This document shows, piece after piece, positions 38,307-47,941 of a stretch of DNA of 64,000 bases. Source of the DNA: Alteromonas portus (GTDB lineage Bacteria; Pseudomonadota; Gammaproteobacteria; Enterobacterales; Alteromonadaceae). Made by a program: the position numbers and the translations under genes. Where the stretch lies: contig NZ_SWCO01000001.1 of the NCBI RefSeq assembly GCF_005117025.1, positions 903,136-967,135 on the forward strand. The letters run 5' to 3'. Within the stretch, counting starts at the first letter, position 1; each line of letters begins with the position of its first letter. Below the pieces are notes generated by a model. The model was not told where the DNA came from. It made no database searches and saw only the letters and a program-made list of their open reading frames with translations.

Positions 38307-38558
38307 ACGTACTCCTTAAACCCTTCGTGTCTTGCGTGGTTACCTCAATGTATAGGCAAACCCAATAAATAAAAGTAGCTTCAACCTATTCAAATGCACA
38401 TAAGTTTTTGTTGTCTTAACGATGAAAAAAAGCCGTGCTGATAATGCTATGCAAATGGCAAGTAAAGCGTAAACTCAGCGCTACTTTAATCGTGTTTGTT
38501 AATTGAACAAACACAACCTTAATTGTACCTGACAACACACTATTTAGAAGCGAATTAC

Positions 38559-40046
38559 ATGCACAATACACTGATTGTTACTGATGATGTTACTCCTTTT
38601 TGTAACACAGCTTTAACCGTGCTGACTTTTCAAGATTACCTTGCTGAGTTCCCAAAGTTGAACGAGCCCAAAACACGCGTTATCAATATATGTGATACCA
38701 CGCGTTATTTAAGTGAAGGATACTATTGTTCACTTTTGGCTCAAGCACGTAATCACTCTGTATTGCCTTCAGTAAATACCATTAACGATTTGCGTATGGC
38801 TGAAGAGAAAAGTATTGATCGTATCGTTTTCTCTTTGTCGGTATCTCAAGACAATACGGAAATTACTGATGAACCAATATTAGTACTTTTCGGCGAAGTG
38901 AAAGATCAGCGCTTTAAGCGTTTGGCCCGCCAGGCGTTTGAAAAATACCCATACCCAGTATTGGTGTTAAGCCCAACGGTTACCGATACAAAAGTATCGC
39001 CTAAAGCCACGGGTAAAGTGCAGATTGAAGGCTTTGCAAGCGTGCAGGCAATAGCGTTTAAGGATTTAAATGCCAAGCAACAAGCGCGTTTCATTGAGCA
39101 ATTAGAAGCACATACCAAAATACAGTGGAAAGCCGGTAAAACGAACAAACGTACTCGTTGGGATATGGCCATTTTGGTTAACCCAGAAGAGAGCACGCCG
39201 CCTAGTGACGAACGCGCCATTAAAAACTTTGTGAAAGCAGCTGAAAAAGTGGGCTTTCGCGCAGATGTGGTGAGTCGCCTGTCGCAAGAAGAATTGGGCC
39301 ACTATGATGCATTGTTCATTCGTGAAACGACAGCGATTGACCATCATACTTACCGCTTAGCCCGTGCCGCAGAGCGAGAAGGCATTGTGGTTATGGACGA
39401 CACGCAGTCAATTCTGCGCTGCTGTAACAAAGTGTACCTGCAGGATGCGTTTGCTTATCAGAAAGTGCCAGCGCCAAAAGCGACCTTTGTATCGAGTGCT
39501 ACCGATGAAGTATGCGAAAAGCTCATTGCTGACTTTGGTTTGCCGTTAGTGTTAAAGCTGCCAGAAAGCTCGTTTTCTCGCGGTGTGCACAAGGCTGAAA
39601 ATAAAGAAGCGTTAAAAACGCGCTTAGAACAAATGCTGGCTGAATCGGCACTTGTTTTGGTGCAGGAATATATATTCACTGAATTCGACTGGCGAATTGG
39701 TGTACTAGGTGGCAAACCTATTTACGCTTGCCAATACTTTATGGTGCGCAACCATTGGCAGATATACAACCATCAGGGAGACCGATTCTCTTCGGGTGGA
39801 TTTGCCACAATGCCAACGTTTGAAGTACCTAAACCGGTACTACAAGCCGCTATCAAGGCCGCTAAAGCAGTGGGTGACGGCTTGTATGGTGTAGATATTA
39901 AGCAAACCGGCAATGCGGTTTATGTTATTGAAGTGAACGACAACCCAAGTATCGACTCGGGTGTCGAAGATAAATATTTAGGCAAAGAACTGTACGAATT
40001 AATTATGCAGGAATTTGCTGACAGGTTGGAGCAAAGAGGGCGATGA
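38559..40046 (+). CDS. RimK-like ATP-grasp ligase with N-terminal extension
   Basis: About 495 residues from ATG 38559, preceded by AGAAG; an in-frame TTG at 38523 is less likely. The N-terminal part (about 1-190) is an unnamed domain. A pre-ATP-grasp and ATP-grasp domain follows: RETTAIDHHTYRLARAAE, LPLVLKLPESSFSRGVHK, VLVQEYIFTEFDWRIGVLGG and the Mg-binding EVNDNPSID. RimK enzymes add amino acids, usually glutamate, to a peptide or protein end. The stop overlaps the next gene by ATGA, so the ligase is made together with a GNAT/C39 peptidase fusion. The substrate is unknown. Confidence 0.88.
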   Translation: MHNTLIVTDDVTPFCNTALTVLTFQDYLAEFPKLNEPKTRVINICDTTRYLSEGYYCSLLAQARNHSVLPSVNTINDLRMAEEKSIDRIVFSLSVSQDNTEITDEPILVLFGEVKDQRFKRLARQAFEKYPYPVLVLSPTVTDTKVSPKATGKVQIEGFASVQAIAFKDLNAKQQARFIEQLEAHTKIQWKAGKTNKRTRWDMAILVNPEESTPPSDERAIKNFVKAAEKVGFRADVVSRLSQEELGHYDALFIRETTAIDHHTYRLARAAEREGIVVMDDTQSILRCCNKVYLQDAFAYQKVPAPKATFVSSATDEVCEKLIADFGLPLVLKLPESSFSRGVHKAENKEALKTRLEQMLAESALVLVQEYIFTEFDWRIGVLGGKPIYACQYFMVRNHWQIYNHQGDRFSSGGFATMPTFEVPKPVLQAAIKAAKAVGDGLYGVDIKQTGNAVYVIEVNDNPSIDSGVEDKYLGKELYELIMQEFADRLEQRGR

Positions 40047-41317
40047 TCACATCGGCTGAGCGAGTAACTGAAGTAAATAGTGAAAGTCCATTGAAAAGCG
40101 TTAATAGCGCACCTGAACATACAGAGAATGCGTTGATGACTGAACCGACAAAAGATGTCAGTGGGGCTTCAACGCAATCGAATGTAATGCTGCGTGTGGC
40201 GACATTACACGACCTTGCTTCGCTTCAGCACATCGAGCAAACCTGTTTTACTACTGACAGGCTCAGTAAAAGCCGTTTTAAATTTTACATTGATGCCCAG
40301 CACGCAGAACTTATTGTGGCCGAGCGTGAGCCTGTGAGTGCCCATTCGAAGCACGACAAGAACAAGCAAAGTGTAAATAGCATAATAGGCTACGGACTGT
40401 TGCTGCTGCGTCGTGGAACGCAGCTTACTAGGCTGTATTCTATTGCGGTATTGCCAGAAGCGCGTGGGCTTGGTGTTGCTGAAAAGCTTATAAACAGCTT
40501 GGGGGAGCGGGCGCTTTTGCGGGGAAAGCGATTTATGCGCCTGGAAGTGGCAGTAGGTAATGCTGGCGCCATTGCTTTATATAAAAAGTTAGGATTTAGT
40601 CAGTTCGGTATGTATACCGATTACTACGACGATCACACCGACGCTCTGCGTATGCAAAAAGTGTTGGTGCCGAGTAAGTCAGTTAAGCCAGAGGTTTATC
40701 CGTGGTACCAGCAAACGACAGACTTTACCTGCGGTCCGTCAGCATTGATGATGGCAATGTGTGCATTGAACAATCGCTATGAAATGACACAAGAAAAAGA
40801 ATTATCGTTGTGGCGTACTGCCACCACTATATTCATGATGTCAGGCCATGGTGGTTGTCACCCTGTAGGGTTAGCCCTTGCTGCGGTAAATGAAGGTTAT
40901 GCAGCGAAAGTGGTCATTAATCAGGATGTGCCGCTTTTTGTTGATGGTGTTAGAGACACTAACAAGAAAATGATAGTCGAAAATGTTGAATCACAGTTTG
41001 TAGCAGAAGCACGTAGAAAAGGCATTTCTGTTGAAATCTCTGACTGGCGTATTGATGTTATCGACCAAACCCTTAGAGCTGGCGGGGCAGTATTGTGCTT
41101 AATCAGCACGTACGCGTTCGATAAGAAAAAGGTTCCCCATTGGGTAGCGGTGACTAGCTGCGATCCTCACTGCTACTATCTGCACGACCCAGATGCAAGC
41201 GAGGGTCAGCCTGTCGAGTATCAACATATTCCAGTTGCTCGCGAAGACTTTCTAAGGCTTGCCAGTTATGGCACACGTAAAGTAAGAACATTGGTGCTTC
41301 TTAAAAATAAAAAGTAA
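40043..41317 (+). CDS. GNAT acetyltransferase fused to a C39-like cysteine peptidase
   Basis: 424 residues. A polar N-terminal stretch (about 1-45) is followed by a GNAT domain (about 48-208) with the acetyl-CoA loop in VLPEARGLGVAEKLI. The C-terminal peptidase_C39-like domain (about 215-420) keeps a plausible triad: Cys230 in DFTCGPSALMM, His366 in PHWVAV and Asp382 or Asp384 in HDPD. The fusion is translationally coupled to the RimK-like ligase. Ligase, acetylase and peptidase together suggest a peptide tag or small modified peptide that is built, capped and trimmed. That pathway is inference; no precursor peptide was seen. Confidence 0.88.
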   Translation: MITSAERVTEVNSESPLKSVNSAPEHTENALMTEPTKDVSGASTQSNVMLRVATLHDLASLQHIEQTCFTTDRLSKSRFKFYIDAQHAELIVAEREPVSAHSKHDKNKQSVNSIIGYGLLLLRRGTQLTRLYSIAVLPEARGLGVAEKLINSLGERALLRGKRFMRLEVAVGNAGAIALYKKLGFSQFGMYTDYYDDHTDALRMQKVLVPSKSVKPEVYPWYQQTTDFTCGPSALMMAMCALNNRYEMTQEKELSLWRTATTIFMMSGHGGCHPVGLALAAVNEGYAAKVVINQDVPLFVDGVRDTNKKMIVENVESQFVAEARRKGISVEISDWRIDVIDQTLRAGGAVLCLISTYAFDKKKVPHWVAVTSCDPHCYYLHDPDASEGQPVEYQHIPVAREDFLRLASYGTRKVRTLVLLKNKK

Positions 41318-41439
41318 CACGAATTTTTGCTTAGGCCTGAGGCACGGAGAATGCTTGAGGCCTTATACCAATCCGCATAGATAAATACCCACTCAGCGAA
41401 ACTTAAGTTAGTCGTAACCGTGGCGTGCTTACCTAGGTA

Positions 41440-41721
41440 TTAGTGATGTACTTGCGTAATATTTACCTTTTTATTTAACGTTTTAAGCTGCTTTACTAAT
41501 TGAGACAGTTCTTTCACCGAACCTGAATAATCAATATGCTTATTCATGGCTTGGCCCTTTACTGCACTTCTATATAACGCTTCACTTTCGAAACATGCGG
41601 TTTGCTCATTTAACGCGTTCCATTCCGCTTTTAAGTCGCTTGGAATACAGTGGCGTTTTGCAATAATTTTGTCTTTTATTTGCAACACTTTCCCGATTAA
41701 TAATTGTGCATCTGTTGGCAT
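41440..41721 (-). CDS. Small protein, not recognised
   Basis: 93 residues from ATG 41721 (MPTDAQLLIGKVLQIKD), chosen because GGAG lies 8 bp upstream. The frame continues to 41919 but that part looks non-coding. It is polar and helical, with two predicted coiled or helical segments (residues 5-40 and 68-88) and no signal or membrane segment. Function unknown. Confidence 0.55.
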   Translation of the reverse strand: MPTDAQLLIGKVLQIKDKIIAKRHCIPSDLKAEWNALNEQTACFESEALYRSAVKGQAMNKHIDYSGSVKELSQLVKQLKTLNKKVNITQVHH

Positions 41722-42023
41722 TGTAATATCTCCGTTGAACATTATTTTATAAGTTGCTGATATAATTGGTTTATTGATTTCCTTTTTTCTAAAAAGTGCA
41801 ACAAACGAATTTTTATCACTTAACTTCACTATAGGAGTTGCATTATTGATGCCACGTTCAATAAAAATTGAGAGCATGTTTAGGACATTGATTACTAAGA
41901 GCGGAAGTAAAAAGCTCAAATAAATGAGTGACAGTAATTAAAGAGCAGGTCGAAAAGGCAACGACGGCACGCGTTGACGAAACTACATGTCATAGCGAAA
42001 GAGACGGTACGAGGTTTATGTTT
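41722..42023. other. Spacer, about 302 bp
   Basis: Between two minus-strand genes. Apart from the unused upstream frame of the small protein, I see no gene, clear promoter or repeat. Confidence 0.4.
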
Positions 42024-43253
42024 TTACTGAGCAGAGAGCGTAGTCTCTTTGCGAGCCTTCTCTAACGCTAAAATAGTGTTGTGCATATCGCCATTAACTG
42101 TGAACTCATCAATAATAGGCATTACCGCGGCGGCAAACGCCTCGTCAGCGTCACGATCGAAGAACTGTGAAAATCCGTCAGCAGAAGAAAGTGCTGCATG
42201 GGCCTCTTGGGTGAGTGGAGTAGTCTGTTCTTGCGCTAATTTATGTGGCGATATAACACCTAGTTTTGCATTGAGCTTGGTTTGAACTTCGTGGTTTGCC
42301 ACAAAGGCTAGAAACTTTCTGGCTAATGAAACGTTCTTCACGCGCTTGGGAATAATCAGCACGTCTGTTGGGGCTTCTTCGTAATTGGCGATATTTTTAT
42401 TTATTTCAGGGAAAGGAAAAAAGCCGATGCGCGAGAGCATATCAGACCTTATTTCTTGAATGACATAATTTCCAACAAGCGACATGCCCACAAGGCCTCT
42501 TGATAACAGGGGTAAACTTTCTCTCCACTCTAGATTTTCGTGGTCTTCAATAAAATATCCATTTTTTCTTAAATCATCCAAAAAGCTAAGAGTGGTTCTA
42601 ATGCGTTCATCACTAAACGCTATCTCTCCTTTTGTTAGCTTCTGTTGAAAATCAAGACCGTGCAATCGCAGGTTCAAATAGTCAAACCACGCCGTGGCGG
42701 GCCAATTGCTTTTAGTGCCGACGAAAATGGGAGGGAGGCCATTCGCCTTTATGATTTCGCAAGTGTTTATAAATTCCTGCCACGTAGTCGGCTCAGCTAG
42801 TGATAGGCGTTCGAACACGCTTTTTGAATAATAAAAGCCAATTTGATAATAGGAAATAGGCACTGCAAAGAGGCGGCCATTATAACTGAGGTTTTGCCTT
42901 ATGTTTTTGTCAAATGCAGCGTCTAAATTACTTTCTAGCCACACATCATCAATGGGTAATACTAAGTCATCTTTGATAAACTTGAACAGGCGTTGACCAG
43001 CATGCCAGTATAAAACATCAAAGCCCTTGTCATCTAACAGCATACTAGGAAAAGCGCGTTTATACTCTTCGCTGCTTAAAGCAGTAAATTTCACTTCAGC
43101 AGTTGGGTAACGCAACTCAAAATCGTGCGCTAAGGAATAGAAGGCTTCTCGCTGTGCACTTGTGGATACAGAGACCCCAATATTGAGTTGCTCAGCGAAA
43201 CTTACTGTAGTTAACCCTAAGCAAGTCAGCAAATACAATAGGCGGTTAGTCAT
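42024..43253 (-). CDS. Extracellular solute-binding protein, family 1 (sugar-type)
   Basis: 409 residues with a signal peptide (MTNRLLYLLTCLGLTTVSFAEQ). The mature part shows a periplasmic binding protein pattern: FELRYPTAEVKFTAL, DVLYWHAGQRLFKF, YYQIGFYYSKSVFERL, PTTWQEFINTCEII and MSLVGNYVIQEI. No permease or ATPase gene is adjacent, so it may be an orphan importer component or a sensing partner. Single-gene unit. The ligand is probably a sugar by family, not proven. Confidence 0.87.
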   Translation of the reverse strand: MTNRLLYLLTCLGLTTVSFAEQLNIGVSVSTSAQREAFYSLAHDFELRYPTAEVKFTALSSEEYKRAFPSMLLDDKGFDVLYWHAGQRLFKFIKDDLVLPIDDVWLESNLDAAFDKNIRQNLSYNGRLFAVPISYYQIGFYYSKSVFERLSLAEPTTWQEFINTCEIIKANGLPPIFVGTKSNWPATAWFDYLNLRLHGLDFQQKLTKGEIAFSDERIRTTLSFLDDLRKNGYFIEDHENLEWRESLPLLSRGLVGMSLVGNYVIQEIRSDMLSRIGFFPFPEINKNIANYEEAPTDVLIIPKRVKNVSLARKFLAFVANHEVQTKLNAKLGVISPHKLAQEQTTPLTQEAHAALSSADGFSQFFDRDADEAFAAAVMPIIDEFTVNGDMHNTILALEKARKETTLSAQ

Positions 43254-43396
43254 AGCAGTCCTTACTCTACATCAACGAACTCGATTCGCCTTTTACGAGG
43301 TTTAACGGCAGATAAAGCTTAAACCCTATACGTAGTTTATTCTTGTGCCTATTAAACTTTGGTCTCTACATCGCAAGCCCGTTTGAAAGCAGCACA

Positions 43397-43918
43397 TTAT
43401 TTATACGCGTAGCGCTTGGGTTTATGTTTAATTTTCTTGACCTGACAATAGCAAAAGTGCGGCGTCCAAATTAACAGGTTCAGCAATATAGCGGTAACAA
43501 GGCTGAACACAATTGATGAGGGCGTGAGTGGGACGGAGGGACTGAAATTATCTAACACGCGCTTTAGCGTACCATATTGAGAAGGCGAGGCCATAAACAC
43601 GAGCTTTTCGAAATAATGACCGTGTTCTAGCTTTCTCATACCTTGTTCTAATGTAGTGATCTGCGCAAAACGCGAAGCTTTCATTGACGCGTTCTCGCGT
43701 ACAACTGGCTCGCTGTTTTTCTGTAGACTTTCTAGCATTGCTTCAACTGATGAAAAGCCGTGCTGCTTGGCAAGCGCTGATGAGCTAGACACCTCATCTC
43801 TTAGTGCATCGTAATAGCCGTTGAGGTATTGACGATAGTGGTCTGCCAAAATAGGAACTTGTAGTGTAATGATAAACAAAACTGCAAACACAACTTTATC
43901 TAAAACACGTACTATCAT
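43397..43918 (-). CDS. DUF2937 family membrane protein
   Basis: 173 residues. An N-terminal hydrophobic helix (about 8-25), a central helical region (YLNGYYDALRDEV ... ASPSQYGTLKRVL) and a second membrane helix (about 137-158) ending in basic residues match the DUF2937 layout. Function is unknown in the family. Single gene between the solute-binding protein and bioA. Confidence 0.78.
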   Translation of the reverse strand: MIVRVLDKVVFAVLFIITLQVPILADHYRQYLNGYYDALRDEVSSSSALAKQHGFSSVEAMLESLQKNSEPVVRENASMKASRFAQITTLEQGMRKLEHGHYFEKLVFMASPSQYGTLKRVLDNFSPSVPLTPSSIVFSLVTAILLNLLIWTPHFCYCQVKKIKHKPKRYAYK

Positions 43919-44089
43919 TCAAATCTCGCTATAAACACTCTGTACTAATAACCCGATTGGTGACCCGCTTGAATATTCACTTTGGGGTAAACTTGCTTCA
44001 ATCTGCTGGCCGTTTTTTTAAACAGTCATTTTTTTCCAAAAGTCACCGCTCCCCCTAAAAGAAAGTGCTAAGCGTAACAGCCTCTCGCA

Positions 44090-45355
44090 CTATTTCAAGG
44101 CCGTGTAAATCGCGTGGGTTAGCTTACTTAACTGTTCGGAAGATATAATGTACGGAGGCATAATGTATACCAGTTTCCCAAATGGCCGTATCCACACGCC
44201 TTGTTCTACAAAATGGCGCTGAATTTCGGCTACATTGACGGGATTTACCGTTTCAACCACACCTATCGCACCTAACACTCTTACGTCATTAACACGAGGC
44301 AAGTCTGCACATTTTGCCAATTCGGTTTGTAATTGTTTCTCAATGGCCGGAACTTGTTGCTGCCAATGATTTTCATTAATTAGCGATAGACTAGCATTGG
44401 CCACTGCACAGGCTAACGGGTTGCCCATGTAGGTCGGACCATGCATAAAGACGCCAGGCTCCCCTTGGCAAACTCCTAAAGCCACATCTTCGGTACACAA
44501 TGTTGCGGCAAGGGTCATGTAACCACCGGTGATCGCTTTACCCAAACACATAATGTCAGGTGAAACACCTGCATGCTCGCAAGCGAAGAGCTTACCTGTG
44601 CGGCCGAAGCCAGTAGCAATTTCATCGCAAATTAAAAGTACGTCGTAGGTATCGCAAAGCTGTCGGCAGCGCTTTAAGTACTCAGGGTGATAAATACGCA
44701 TGCCGCCTGCGCCTTGAACAACGGGTTCTAGGATGAGAGCGGCCATGGTGTGGTGATGCTTTTCAAAAATCTCTTCAAGCGGAAGAATGTCATCTTCGCT
44801 AAACGTTTGGCCAAAGCGAGTTTGAGGGGCAGGCGCAAAAATCTGCTTGCTTAGTACACCCTCAAATAAACTATGCATACCGTTAACGGGATCGCACACG
44901 CTCATTGCGGCAAAGGTGTCGCCGTGGTAGCCATTGCGCGGCGCGACAATGCGCGACTTCTCTGAGCGCCCTTGGCATGCCCAATACTGAATCGCCATTT
45001 TTATCGCTACTTCAACAGATACTGAGCCAGAGTCTGCCAAAAATACACGCTCTAAACCTGCCGGCACCATGTTAAGTAACGATTTACACAAATCCACCGC
45101 CGGCTGGTGGGTAATACCGCCAAACATAACGTGAGAAAATGCGTCAATTTGCTTGTGCGCAGCATCGTTGAGTACAGGGTGGTTGTAGCCGTGAATTGCT
45201 GCCCACCAGCTAGACATGCCGTCTACTAGCACTTCACCGGTGGCCAAGGTAAGTTCGGCACCTTTTGCACCAACTACTTCATAGCAGGGAAGGGGATTAA
45301 CCGCCGAGGTATAGGGGTGCCAAATGTGTTGTTTATCAAATTCTATATTGCTCAC
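44090..45355 (-). CDS. bioA: Adenosylmethionine-8-amino-7-oxononanoate aminotransferase
   Basis: 421 residues. PLP enzyme converting 7-keto-8-aminopelargonate to 7,8-diaminopelargonate with S-adenosylmethionine as amino donor. Features: [18 protein letters not shown] start, [16 protein letters not shown], the substrate loop [30 protein letters not shown] and the PLP lysine in [11 protein letters not shown]. Divergent from bioBFCD, sharing a regulatory region. Confidence 0.97.
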   Translation of the reverse strand: MSNIEFDKQHIWHPYTSAVNPLPCYEVVGAKGAELTLATGEVLVDGMSSWWAAIHGYNHPVLNDAAHKQIDAFSHVMFGGITHQPAVDLCKSLLNMVPAGLERVFLADSGSVSVEVAIKMAIQYWACQGRSEKSRIVAPRNGYHGDTFAAMSVCDPVNGMHSLFEGVLSKQIFAPAPQTRFGQTFSEDDILPLEEIFEKHHHTMAALILEPVVQGAGGMRIYHPEYLKRCRQLCDTYDVLLICDEIATGFGRTGKLFACEHAGVSPDIMCLGKAITGGYMTLAATLCTEDVALGVCQGEPGVFMHGPTYMGNPLACAVANASLSLINENHWQQQVPAIEKQLQTELAKCADLPRVNDVRVLGAIGVVETVNPVNVAEIQRHFVEQGVWIRPFGKLVYIMPPYIISSEQLSKLTHAIYTALK

Positions 45356-45366
45356 AAATTAACCGT

Positions 45367-45399
45367 TAGTAAATGTTTTGAATTGGTCAGAGTTGACAA
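45367..45399. promoter_or_regulatory. Probable BirA operator between bioA and bioB
   Basis: TAGTAAATG (45367-45375) and AGTTGACAA (45391-45399) with 15 bp between match the E. coli bio operator TTGTAAACC-N16-GGTTTACAA at 13 of 18 half-site positions. The right half contains a TTGACA -35-like box (45393-45398), with TAGACT 18 bp on as a weak -10 for bioB. Binding would block both promoters when biotin is plentiful. Confidence 0.55.
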
Positions 45400-45453
45400 C
45401 TCGATATTGGGGCATAGACTAAGCCAGCAATAATAATTAGTAAAGGACAGTCA

Positions 45454-46578
45454 ATGACGCTGGCTAGTGCGCCTTCTGCGCAAACGACAACTATTCGAAA
45501 CGATTGGACCAAAGCCGAAGTCGAAGCTTTGTTTGCCATGCCATTTAACGATTTACTGTTTAATGCCCAAGTAGTGCATAGACAGCATTTTAATCCGAAT
45601 GAAGTGCAGGTTAGCACGCTTTTGTCGATTAAAACCGGTGCATGCCCTGAAGACTGTAAGTACTGCCCACAAAGTGCCCGCTATGATACGGGCCTTGAGA
45701 AAGAGCGCCTGCTAGAAATTGAAAAGGTTATCCAGCGTGCGAAAGAGGCAAAGCAAGTGGGTTCTACCCGTTTTTGTATGGGTGCCGCTTGGCGAAACCC
45801 GCGCGACAGAGACATGCCTTACATTTTGAAAATGGTTGAAGAGGTGAAAAGCTTAGGCTTAGAAACCTGCATGACGCTGGGGATGTTAACCCGCGATCAA
45901 GCTGTGGCCTTAAAGCAAGCGGGCCTCGATTATTATAATCACAACCTAGATACCTCACCGGAATACTACGGCGATATTATCACGACCCGTACTTACCAAG
46001 ACCGATTGAATACGTTAGAGAACGTGCGTGCTGCAGGCATGAACGTTTGCTCTGGGGGAATCGTTGGCATGGGAGAAACGGTGAGCGATCGGGCTAGTAT
46101 GTTGGTGCAATTAGCTAACCTTCCTGAGCAGCCTCAAAGTGTGCCTATTAACATGTTGGTTAAAGTAAAAGGTACTCCACTCGATAGTGTAGAAGACCTG
46201 GACTATTTTGAGTTTATCCGCACTATTGCCGTTGCTCGTATTATGATGCCTAAGTCACATGTGCGCTTGTCGGCAGGTCGCGAAGCCATGAACGAACAAA
46301 TGCAGGCCCTTTGTTTTATGGCAGGCGCGAATTCCATTTTCTATGGCTGCAAGCTGTTAACCACGTCAAATCCAGATACCCATGAAGACGTAATGTTGTT
46401 CAAAAAGCTTGGTATTAACACCGAACGCACAAGGGATTACTCAGACGAAGCACATCAACAAGTGTTAGAAGAAGAAATTGCCCAGCAACAAGAACAAGGC
46501 GACGACAGTAACGACTTGTTTATTGATGCAACCAAGCCTAAGGTAGCGCCAAAGAAACAGCATTTAACGGAGGCGTAA
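45454..46578 (+). CDS. bioB: Biotin synthase
   Basis: 374 residues. Radical-SAM enzyme inserting sulfur into dethiobiotin. The SAM cluster ligands are Cys64, Cys68 and Cys71 in CPEDCKYC. Other family segments are [36 protein letters not shown] and [12 protein letters not shown]. The C-terminus has an acidic and Gln-rich tail. The stop overlaps the bioF start (TAATG). Confidence 0.98.
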   Translation: MTLASAPSAQTTTIRNDWTKAEVEALFAMPFNDLLFNAQVVHRQHFNPNEVQVSTLLSIKTGACPEDCKYCPQSARYDTGLEKERLLEIEKVIQRAKEAKQVGSTRFCMGAAWRNPRDRDMPYILKMVEEVKSLGLETCMTLGMLTRDQAVALKQAGLDYYNHNLDTSPEYYGDIITTRTYQDRLNTLENVRAAGMNVCSGGIVGMGETVSDRASMLVQLANLPEQPQSVPINMLVKVKGTPLDSVEDLDYFEFIRTIAVARIMMPKSHVRLSAGREAMNEQMQALCFMAGANSIFYGCKLLTTSNPDTHEDVMLFKKLGINTERTRDYSDEAHQQVLEEEIAQQQEQGDDSNDLFIDATKPKVAPKKQHLTEA

Positions 46579-47939
46579 TGGCCTTTCACTGGTTAGACGA
46601 TTCGCTGAGCGCGCGTGCCGAGCAAGGTTTGCTGCGCCAGCGCCACTGCCAACAATACGAAAAAGACAGCATTATTTGTATTAACGGTGAGCACTATCTT
46701 AACTTTTCAAGCAATGACTACTTAGGCATGCGCCAACATGAGGGTGTATTGCAAAGTTGGGTTGAGGGGCTAGCGCAATTTGGTGGTGGCAGTGGAGCAT
46801 CGCCTTTGGTAACTGGGCACACACAGGCTCATTTGGCGCTAGAAGCCTACATTGCCGATGGTTTAAACCGAGAAGCTGCGCTGTTGTTTAACTCTGGTTT
46901 TGCCGCCAATCAGGCACTGTGCATGGCACTTTTTCCTCACATGTCTCACCCCAATAAAAGCGCGAGAGCAGGGCACATTATTGCTGATAAGCTCATGCAC
47001 GCTTCGTTTTTAGAGGGGGCACAGTGTGTATTTGATAGCGCCAAGCTTCGCCGTTTTAAGCATAACGATCTAAGTCATTTAGAGAGCATGCTATCAAAGG
47101 TTTGTCACAGCCAGCTATCCGATGCGGTTGGTAATTCTGATGCAAACCAGCAAGACATTCTGATTGCCAGTGAAGGTGTGTTTAGTATGGACGGTGACGT
47201 AGCGCCTTGCGAAGGTATCGCTGAACTGGCCGCTAAATATAATGCATGGTTCATGTTAGACGATGCACACGGAATGGGTGTATTGGGTGAAAACGGTTTT
47301 GGCACAGCAGAAGCACTAAACTTAAGCCAGCAACAAGCGCCTATTGTTATGGGAACATTTGGCAAAGCAGTGGGCACAGCCGGCGCCTTTATTGCGGGAA
47401 GCCAAACCCTAATTGATTATCTGGTGAATTTTTCTAAACACTACGTGTATTCCACTGCCATGCCACCAGCACAAGCGGTGGCTACTTTGTACTCCCTCAC
47501 TCATATCGCCAGTGATACTGCCCGCCGCGAAACGCTACAAACCAATATTGCCTATTTCAGAGACTCGTTTCAAAAACGTTTTGGACAGACACTTAATACA
47601 AGCGAGAAAGACAAAGCACCAATTGAAATCACTTTGGGGCAATCGCAAAGCGCAATTCAGCCCATTATTGTTGGTAGCCCAGAACGTGCAGTTGCACTAA
47701 GTGAGGGGCTAAAGCAGCGCGGTATCTGGGCAACGGCTATCAGGCAGCCTACTGTACCGAAAAACCAAGACAGGCTGCGCATAACGCTTACATCAAATCA
47801 TTCATCACAAGACATTGACGTATTGCTTGATGCCCTAGAGCTTTCACTTAATAACTTGGTGCTAAGTGAGACTTCAGAAAAAAGAGGACCAGAAAGCGCT
47901 ATCTGTGCTTCTGACTCTGTAAGTAAACAAGAGATGTAA
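46578..47939 (+). CDS. bioF: 8-amino-7-oxononanoate synthase
   Basis: 453 residues, longer than the usual 385 or so. PLP enzyme joining pimeloyl-ACP and alanine. Features: NFSSNDYLGMRQH, GGSGASPLVTGHT, SMDGDVAPCEGI, LDDAHGMGVLG and the PLP lysine in GTFGKAVGTAGAF. The extra length is an insert around residues 170-195 and a C-terminal tail (from about 428) rich in Ser and Glu. Translationally coupled to bioB. Confidence 0.96.
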   Translation: MAFHWLDDSLSARAEQGLLRQRHCQQYEKDSIICINGEHYLNFSSNDYLGMRQHEGVLQSWVEGLAQFGGGSGASPLVTGHTQAHLALEAYIADGLNREAALLFNSGFAANQALCMALFPHMSHPNKSARAGHIIADKLMHASFLEGAQCVFDSAKLRRFKHNDLSHLESMLSKVCHSQLSDAVGNSDANQQDILIASEGVFSMDGDVAPCEGIAELAAKYNAWFMLDDAHGMGVLGENGFGTAEALNLSQQQAPIVMGTFGKAVGTAGAFIAGSQTLIDYLVNFSKHYVYSTAMPPAQAVATLYSLTHIASDTARRETLQTNIAYFRDSFQKRFGQTLNTSEKDKAPIEITLGQSQSAIQPIIVGSPERAVALSEGLKQRGIWATAIRQPTVPKNQDRLRITLTSNHSSQDIDVLLDALELSLNNLVLSETSEKRGPESAICASDSVSKQEM

Positions 47940-47941
47940 CC

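Noticed and set aside
41318..41439. GC-rich AGGCCT pair and TATACCAATCCGCATAG-like stretch after the C39 gene
   Set aside because: Pairing is imperfect and no T-run follows; could be a dispersed repeat but a genome search is needed.
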